This document shows, piece by piece, positions 1 through 5,543 of a stretch of 7,185 nt of DNA (the stretch's first letter is position 1; the number at the start of each line of letters is the position of its first letter). The translations under genes and the position numbers were made by a program. Source of the stretch: Modestobacter sp. (lineage in GTDB: Bacteria > Actinomycetota > Actinomycetes > Mycobacteriales > Geodermatophilaceae). The DNA is taken from positions 1 to 7,185 of the forward strand of contig JAOPWG010000437.1 in NCBI GenBank assembly GCA_025965775.1. The letters are read 5' to 3'. The notes under the pieces are model-generated. The model saw only the letters and a program-made list of their open reading frames with translations, was not told the origin of the DNA and did no database searches.

Positions 1-1312
<1,312 letters not shown>

Positions 1313-1318
1313 GACCCC

Positions 1319-1324
1319 AGCGTA
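1319..1324 (-). promoter_or_regulatory. Candidate -10 box for a leaderless secA transcript
   Basis: On the minus strand TACGCT (TANNNT) is followed by 6 bases (GGGGTC) and then the first GTG of secA. That spacing would put the transcription start on the start codon, a leaderless arrangement common in actinobacteria. No convincing -35 hexamer is visible 16-18 bases upstream, where the sequence is almost pure G/C. The call rests on the -10 match and spacing only. Confidence 0.3.
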
Positions 1325-1361
1325 GGCGGCGCGGCGGCGAACCGGCTCCGGCGCGGCCGAG

Positions 1362-1390
1362 GCCCGTACCGGGGAGCACTCGCCCGTACC
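1362..1390. repeat. 9-bp direct repeat GCCCGTACC, 20-bp period, in the divergent intergenic region
   Basis: GCCCGTACC occurs at 1362-1370 and again at 1382-1390, a period of 20 bp or about two helical turns. It sits just upstream of the oxidoreductase start and within about 80 bases of the secA start. Two same-face copies between divergent genes would suit a regulator-binding site. The repeat is GC-rich and short, so chance is also possible. The second copy overlaps the candidate -10 box at 1387-1392. Confidence 0.35.
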
Positions 1391-1392
1391 CT
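1387..1392 (+). promoter_or_regulatory. Candidate -10 box for a leaderless oxidoreductase transcript
   Basis: TACCCT fits TANNNT and lies 8 bases before the GTG start at 1401. A transcript starting at or next to the GTG would therefore be leaderless. This agrees with the absence of a purine-rich ribosome binding site in front of the gene. No clear -35 element is seen, and the box overlaps the second copy of the 9-bp direct repeat, so repression by a bound protein is conceivable. Confidence 0.3.
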
Positions 1393-1400
1393 CCGCGGAC

Positions 1401-1799
1401 GTGCCATCCCACGATCCCGAGCGCCTCGGCGAGGACCTGCTGGCCTTTCTCGTCACCGAGCGGCACCTGGCGACGCTGACCACACTGCGCGCCGACGGCA
1501 GCCCGCACGTCGTCCCGGTCGGGGTGACCTTCGACCCGGCCACGCGGACCGCCCGGGTGATCACCTCGAGCAGCTCGGCCAAGGCCCGGCACGTGCGGGC
1601 CGGGCAGCAGCGGGTCGCGGTCTGCCAGGTCGACGGCCGCCGCTGGGTGACCCTGGAGGGGACGGCGGTGGTCCGGGACGACGCCGCGGCCGTCGCCGAC
1701 GCGGTGGCCCGCTACGCGGCCCGCTACCGCACCCCGCGGGAGAACCCCGCGCGGGTGGTGCTGGAGATGTCGGTCGACCGGGTGCTGGGCAACGCCTGA
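1401..1799 (+). CDS. PPOX-class (split beta-barrel) probable F420- or FMN-dependent oxidoreductase
   Basis: This 132-aa protein starts at GTG 1401. It has the layout of the pyridoxamine 5'-phosphate oxidase-like split-barrel family found in actinobacteria (TIGR03618-type, Rv1155/Rv2074 relatives). A short N-terminal helix (LLAFLVTERHLATLTTL, residues 13-29) leads into the first strand, with DGSPHVVPVGVTFD at 32-45. ARVITSSSSAKARHVRAG at 51-68 carries the Lys61/Arg63 region that contacts the cofactor phosphate in the family. RRWVTLEGTAVV at 80-91 is the second barrel half, and YRTPRENPARVVLEMSVDRVLG at 109-130 closes the fold. The length matches the family norm. Such cytosolic proteins bind F420 or FMN and reduce varied substrates (Rv2074 acts on biliverdin), so the substrate here cannot be predicted. 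It lies on the opposite strand to its neighbours, diverges from secA, and is followed after 10 bases by a broken GNAT gene, possibly a former two-gene operon. Confidence 0.9.
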   Translation: MPSHDPERLGEDLLAFLVTERHLATLTTLRADGSPHVVPVGVTFDPATRTARVITSSSSAKARHVRAGQQRVAVCQVDGRRWVTLEGTAVVRDDAAAVADAVARYAARYRTPRENPARVVLEMSVDRVLGNA

Positions 1800-1809
1800 T
1801 GATGGGCCG

Positions 1810-2063
1810 GTGACCCCGCCGATGACCGCGCTGGACCTCTCCGCGGTCGACCTGCGCACCGAGGTGGTGCGCACCGAGCGGCTGGTGCTGCGCCCGTTCC
1901 GCCGCTCCGACGCCGATGCGGTGTTCGCCGGCTGCAGGACCCGGAGGTACAGCGCCGGATCCCCGCTGTCCCGGTGCCCTACACCCGGGCCGACGCCGCG
2001 CACTTCGTCGGCGTGGCCGGCCCCGGGGGCCAGGCCCGCCTCCCCGGCGACTCATCGGACTGA
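1810..2063 (+). pseudogene. GNAT-family N-acetyltransferase remnant, frameshifted and truncated
   Basis: From GTG 1810 (or ATG 1822) the frame encodes TEVVRTERLVLRPFRRSDAD and AVFAGC, the classic start of a RimJ/RimL-type GNAT domain. Near 1935 the family signal jumps to the -1 frame. If C1935 is read again, the sequence continues CQDPEVQRRIPAVPVPYTRAD and AAHFVG, which is the expected GNAT continuation, and ends at TGA 2061-2063. One lost C in the run TGC(C)AGGAC explains the shift. Even after repair only about 84 residues exist. The acetyl-CoA-binding motif A (Q/RxxGxG/A) and the whole C-terminal half are missing, and a strong inverted repeat begins 17 bases later. A third-frame RLIGLSAH at 2048-2071 resembles a GNAT beta-strand and may be a further remnant. 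The unshifted frame stays open to 2376 but becomes non-family, arginine/proline-rich sequence antisense to hpf, so I do not read it as a protein. A sequencing error could explain the frameshift but not the missing C-terminal half. Confidence 0.8.
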
Positions 2064-2080
2064 GCGCCCACCCGACACGA

Positions 2081-2116
2081 CGGCGGGCCGCCTCCCGATC
2101 GGGAGCCGGCCCGCCG
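2081..2116. terminator. 36-bp near-perfect inverted repeat, probable terminator of hpf (possibly bidirectional)
   Basis: CGGCGGGCCG at 2081-2090 pairs with CGGCCCGCCG at 2107-2116. C2091 faces C2106 as the only mismatch. CTCCC at 2092-2096 pairs with GGGAG at 2101-2105 around a GATC centre. On the minus strand it begins 11 bases after the hpf stop. On the plus strand it begins 17 bases after the stop of the broken GNAT gene. Neither side has a U-tract, which is common for actinobacterial stem-only terminators. The convergent position supports a terminator more than an operator. Confidence 0.75.
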
Positions 2117-2127
2117 CTGGTGGTCGG

Positions 2128-2811
2128 TCAGACGGTCACGGGTTGCCGCTCCCCGCTGCCGGGGGTGGCGACCGCCTTCTCAGTCGCCAGGGCGGCGCCG
2201 AGCCGGATCAGGCCGTAGTCGTAGGCGTGCCGCCGGTAGACCACCGAGGCCTGGCCGGTGTCGGCGCAGGCGAAGAGGAAGAAGTCGTGCCCGACCAGCT
2301 CCATCTCGTGCAGAGCCTGGTGGACCGTCATCGGCACGGCCGGGTGCACCTTCTCCCGGACGATCTGCCCGGGTAGGTGCTCGTCGAGGTCGGTCACGTG
2401 CGGACCGTCCGCGAGCTCCTTGTCCAGCGCCATGGACGCCAGCACGGCGCCGCCGGTCTCCGCGGGCGCCCCGTCCAGCCGCACACTGGCCGGGGTCCGC
2501 CGGCCGTGGTGTACCCGCCGGCGGTCGTTGGCCCGCCTCAGTCGGTTCTCCAGCTTGCCGATCGCCAGTTCCAGGGCCGCGTAGAAGTCCGGGGCGCAGG
2601 CCTCGGCGCGGGCGACCGGTCCCTTGCCGCGGAGGGTGATCTCCACCCGCTGGCAGTTGGACGACTGGCGAGGGTTCTTCTCGTGCAGCAGTTCGACGTC
2701 GATGCGGATGAGCTTGCCGTCGAAGCGTTCGAGCTGTCCGACCTTGTCCTCGACGTGCTGCCGAAAATGCCCGGGCACCTCGACGTTCCGACCACGAACC
2801 ACGATCTCCAT
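2128..2811 (-). CDS. hpf: Ribosome hibernation promoting factor, long form (HPF/RaiA family)
   Basis: Long-form HPF binds the decoding region of idle 30S subunits and, through its C-terminal domain, typically pairs 70S ribosomes into 100S dimers in stationary phase or stress. The 227-aa product has both parts. The N-terminal S30AE domain (about residues 1-100) begins MEIVVRGRNVEVPGHFRQHV and includes RVEITLRGKGPVARAEA and DFYAALELAIGKLENRLRR. A variable linker covers about 100-147. The C-terminal dimerisation domain at about 148-206 carries IVREKVHPAVPMTVHQALHE, the GHDFFLF core, VVYRRHAYDYGLIRL and a short tail. Start ATG 2811 is fixed by a strong GGGAGG (2821-2816) with a 4-base spacer. It follows comF after 80 bases, a gap that could hold its own promoter. 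A weak TCGACT/TACGTC pair with a 16-base spacer is present there but is not convincing. A large inverted repeat closes the unit downstream, so co-transcription with secA is unlikely here. Confidence 0.97.
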   Translation of the reverse strand: MEIVVRGRNVEVPGHFRQHVEDKVGQLERFDGKLIRIDVELLHEKNPRQSSNCQRVEITLRGKGPVARAEACAPDFYAALELAIGKLENRLRRANDRRRVHHGRRTPASVRLDGAPAETGGAVLASMALDKELADGPHVTDLDEHLPGQIVREKVHPAVPMTVHQALHEMELVGHDFFLFACADTGQASVVYRRHAYDYGLIRLGAALATEKAVATPGSGERQPVTV

Positions 2812-2891
2812 CAGACCTCCCGGTTGAGCGGGCTGTGATCGAACCGACGCTAGACGTATCTGCGCCTACCCGACAGTCGAGAATGGCGGCA

Positions 2892-3707
2892 TCACGGTCC
2901 GCCCCAGCACCGCACGGTGAAGTCCGCAGGTCGGGGCCGGGTGAGCCGCTCCGCCGACCGCCGCGGGGTCGCCGCCACCACCGCCCCGAGCACCGGTGTG
3001 TCCCGGTCGGACGGGGTGCCGAGGCCGAGCGCGCGGGCCGCCTCGGTCAGCGTCGCGCCGCTGCTCACCACGTCGTCCACCACCACCAGCACCGTCCCGG
3101 GCGCCGGCCAGGGCCGGGTCGGGCGCACAGCGAACCGGCCGGCCAGGTTCGCCCGCCGGGCGGCGGCGTCCAGACCCGCGGAGTCCCGGGTACCGCGGCG
3201 GCGGCGCAGCACCGCAGCAGGCCGGGCAGCCACCCCGGCGGCCCGCAGCTCGACCGCTGCCGATCGGGCCAGCTCGGCGACGTGGTCGCGGCCGCGCCGC
3301 TGGACCGCCGCGGTCGAGCTGGGCACGGGGACGAGCCGCACCGGCCGTCCCGCTCCCCCGCCGGGCAGCCCGGCCAGCACCACGACCACGGCCAGCGCCA
3401 GCGCCGTGCCCAGCGGGCCGGCCAGTTCGGCGCGGCCGTGCTCCTTGAAGGCCAGCACCGCCGGGCGGACCGGCCCGGCGTAGGCGCCGGCGGCCACTGT
3501 CGGCGGGAAGCCGTCCGGGTGCCGGCGGGGTTGGGCCAGCCGGGGCACGGCCAGCCAGCACCGGCAGCCGGGGCAGAGCAGGTCGCCCGGGAGGGCGCAG
3601 CCGGCGCACGTACGGGGCAGCACCAGGTCGGCGAGCGCCGACCAGCCCTCGGTGAAGGCCCGGGCGGCCCCCGGTCGCCCCGCCCGGTTCCCACCCTCTG
3701 CCGTCAC
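2892..3707 (-). CDS. comF: ComF family protein (zinc finger plus phosphoribosyltransferase fold)
   Basis: From GTG 3707 the product is 271 aa. ComF/GntX proteins are cytosolic. The Bacillus member helps DNA import during competence, and the role in actinobacteria is unproven. The N-terminal Cys4 finger is CxxC-x7-CxxC (Cys34, 37, 45, 48: RTCAGCALPGDLLCPGC). Next come the family block AVLAFKEHGR at about 83-91 and VPVPSSTAAVQRRGRDHVAE at about 126-145. NLAGRFAV lies at about 187-194, and the PRPP-binding loop VLVVVDDVVSSGATLTEAA at about 206-224 has the double Asp. In-frame reading is open to ATG 3770, which would give 292 aa. I prefer GTG 3707 because GGAGG lies 9 bases upstream, whereas 3770 has no good site and the extra 21 residues are a Pro/Ala/Cys-rich run unlike the family. 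It sits downstream of lpqB and upstream of hpf on the same strand, the conserved actinobacterial order. Confidence 0.93.
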   Translation of the reverse strand: MTAEGGNRAGRPGAARAFTEGWSALADLVLPRTCAGCALPGDLLCPGCRCWLAVPRLAQPRRHPDGFPPTVAAGAYAGPVRPAVLAFKEHGRAELAGPLGTALALAVVVVLAGLPGGGAGRPVRLVPVPSSTAAVQRRGRDHVAELARSAAVELRAAGVAARPAAVLRRRRGTRDSAGLDAAARRANLAGRFAVRPTRPWPAPGTVLVVVDDVVSSGATLTEAARALGLGTPSDRDTPVLGAVVAATPRRSAERLTRPRPADFTVRCWGGP

Positions 3708-3803
3708 ACCGGTCAGCCTCCGGCTCCCGCAGGCCGGCGGCGGGCACGCCGCCCGGGCTGGGGACGGCATCGCCCACTGGGGACGGTCGCCGGCGGGGCC
3801 GGA
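3708..3803 (-). other. lpqB-comF spacer/leader with 10-bp direct repeat and small hairpins
   Basis: If comF starts at 3707, these 96 bases are non-coding. CTGGGGACGG (plus-strand sense) occurs at 3758-3767 and 3777-3786, a 19-bp period. Immediately after the lpqB stop a 5-bp stem with 3-base loop (CCGGC/GCCGG, 3790-3802) can form. A 6-bp stem GGCGGC/GCCGCC lies at 3736-3753. None has a U-tract, so a full terminator is not supported and read-through from lpqB into comF is likely. Confidence 0.4.
3717..3721 (-). promoter_or_regulatory. Ribosome binding site supporting the shorter comF start
   Basis: GGAGG on the minus strand lies 9 bases before GTG 3707. The alternative ATG at 3770 has only a GTGGG-like stretch in front of it. 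This site is the main reason for choosing the 271-aa form of ComF. Confidence 0.55.
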
Positions 3804-5543
3804 TCAGAGCGGGTAGAAGGGCGCCGTCCCGGCGACCGGCTGCTCACCGCGCAGCAGGGTGACCCAGTTCCCGCCCGAGAGCAGCCACAGGGTCCCGTCG
3901 GCGGTGACCAGCGGCTGTCGGCTGGGCGTGGCGGCCAGCGCGGTGGGCTGTCCGGGCAGGCCGGCCATCGTCACCGTCGTCAGCGCCCATCCGTCCACCC
4001 CCACCGTGTAGGGAACGGTGCGCTCGGTGCTGGCATCGCCGGCCAGCAACATCAGCAGGCCGGAGTTGCGCCACGCGACGTCGACGACCTGGTGCACCGA
4101 CGGCGCGACCGACCGCAGGTCCCGGACGCTGACCGTGTCGTCGGCGCGCACCACCGTGCCCACGTACAGCTCGCCGCCCTCCGGGGTGTCGATCACCACG
4201 GCCGCGCGCACCCCGTCGGGCGAGAGCTGGAACGTCGAGGCCCGCCCCAGACCGCCCAGCGTGGTGGCGTTCACCGTCTGCGGCCTCCCCCCGGCAGGCA
4301 GCCGCACCACCTCGGTGCCGTCGCGCACGGTCCACACCTCAGCTCGGGTACCCGCCGTCGTCGGCGCCGTGAACGTGCCACCGGTGAGCACGGGGACCAG
4401 GTCGCCGCCGTACGGCCCGGCGAGCAACGTCACCGTCGCACCGGCCGTCGCCACCCCGACCGTCAGGCCGAGCGCTCCGGTCCGCCCGTCGGCGGAGACG
4501 GCGGCCGAGGTCAGCCCGTAGGCACCCGCCCCGGCCGGCCCGGGGGCAGGACCGCCATCGGTGACCCGGTGCAGCGCGCCGCCGACCAGGTAGTGCCCGT
4601 CGGCGTCGACGGGCGCCGTGTCGGGGTCCAGCCCGGCCCAGTCGTCGACGCTCTGGACCTCCGGCACGTCGGGCAGACCGAGCGGCTGGCCGTCCCGCAG
4701 CAGCTCCACCGAGCGGAACCCGAGGCCGTCCAGCGACCACACGACCTGCGCGCACAGACCGTTCAGGGAGGCGGCGGTGGTGCCCTCGGGGAAGGTCAGG
4801 TCGACCCGCGCCGTCGTTCCGACGAGGTTCACCGTGCTGCGCAGCGCGGCCTTGGCCAGCGGGTTGGCCACGCCGGCCGCGATGGCCGTCGACGGGCCGG
4901 CGATGAGCCGCTCGATCAGCGCGTTCGGCTGCGCCTCCCCGGACACCAGGTACCGGGGATCGGGCACCACCCGGGCGCCCGTGGGGTCCAGGAAGTAGGC
5001 GTTGACCGCGTCGTACGTGCGCGCGAAGTCCGGCTGCAGCATCAGCAGGCCGTCCAGCGGGTCGGTCACCCGCCACTGGCCGGAGTCGTCGCTCAAGGTG
5101 AACGTGCGCGTGAACAGGCCCCCGTCGCCGACTTTGAACACCCCCCGTTCGTCGACGGTGCCCACCAGCGGCGCGGACAACTCGACCACGCCGCTCGCGG
5201 TCTGGCGGGTGGAGTAGGACGCGCCGATGACGGTCACGCCGTCGCTGTCCGACCACGACGTCGCCGCGTCCTGCGCGAGGTACTGCCGGGCGACCGGGTG
5301 GTTGCGGGCCGTGCTGGCGCTGGCGTCGATGAAGCCCCGCACCATCTCCTCCGGCGTCGCCCCGCGCTCCGGCGGCAACGGCTCGATGCCCACCGGGGTC
5401 TCCGGCGGGTTCGCGACCTGGGTGATCTGCACCGTCGGCGAGCTGTCGGGCACGGTGCTGCAGCCGGTGAGCAGCCCGGCGACCACCAGTCCGGCGAGCA
5501 CCACCCGGGCCGCGGCACGCCTCGGTCCCCGTTGCCGCGTCAC
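3804..5543 (-). CDS. lpqB: Lipoprotein LpqB, partner of the MtrAB two-component system
   Basis: LpqB is an outer-leaflet lipoprotein unique to actinobacteria. In mycobacteria it interacts with the extracellular part of MtrB and affects MtrA phosphorylation, cell division and motility. The 579-aa product starts at GTG 5543. A basic n-region (TRQRGPRRAAAR) and hydrophobic stretch lead to the lipobox LLTGC with Cys28 as the lipidated residue. Residues about 30-170 form the N-terminal LpqB domain (PEEMVRGFIDASA, YSTRQTASGVVELSAPLVG). A GerMN-type domain at about 180-290 includes YFLDPTGARVVPDPRYL, ERLIAGP and VDLTFPEGTTAASLNGLCAQ. From about 310 to the end there are beta-propeller-like repeats (AAVSADGRTGALGL, FQLSPDGVRAAVV, DVAWRNSGLLMLLAG). 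The start is supported by AGGGGAG (5558-5552) 8 bases upstream, inside the end of mtrB, and by the placement of the signal peptide. The GTGA overlap with mtrB suggests translational coupling. The frame is open further upstream to 6026, but that extension is an artefact lying over mtrB. Confidence 0.97.
   Translation of the reverse strand: MTRQRGPRRAAARVVLAGLVVAGLLTGCSTVPDSSPTVQITQVANPPETPVGIEPLPPERGATPEEMVRGFIDASASTARNHPVARQYLAQDAATSWSDSDGVTVIGASYSTRQTASGVVELSAPLVGTVDERGVFKVGDGGLFTRTFTLSDDSGQWRVTDPLDGLLMLQPDFARTYDAVNAYFLDPTGARVVPDPRYLVSGEAQPNALIERLIAGPSTAIAAGVANPLAKAALRSTVNLVGTTARVDLTFPEGTTAASLNGLCAQVVWSLDGLGFRSVELLRDGQPLGLPDVPEVQSVDDWAGLDPDTAPVDADGHYLVGGALHRVTDGGPAPGPAGAGAYGLTSAAVSADGRTGALGLTVGVATAGATVTLLAGPYGGDLVPVLTGGTFTAPTTAGTRAEVWTVRDGTEVVRLPAGGRPQTVNATTLGGLGRASTFQLSPDGVRAAVVIDTPEGGELYVGTVVRADDTVSVRDLRSVAPSVHQVVDVAWRNSGLLMLLAGDASTERTVPYTVGVDGWALTTVTMAGLPGQPTALAATPSRQPLVTADGTLWLLSGGNWVTLLRGEQPVAGTAPFYPL

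Noticed and set aside
1810..2376. 188-aa protein from the unshifted GNAT frame
   Set aside because: Only the first 40 or so residues look like GNAT. The rest is frameshifted, crosses the terminator hairpin and runs antisense into hpf.
2821..2846. CGGTT/AACCG stem just upstream of the hpf ribosome site as a riboswitch or thermosensor
   Set aside because: A 5-bp stem with a 16-base loop is too weak, and no known riboswitch pattern is visible.
2866..3777. 303-aa minus-strand frame over comF
   Set aside because: It lacks the Cys4 finger and the PRPP-loop motif, which are both in the neighbouring frame ending at 2892.
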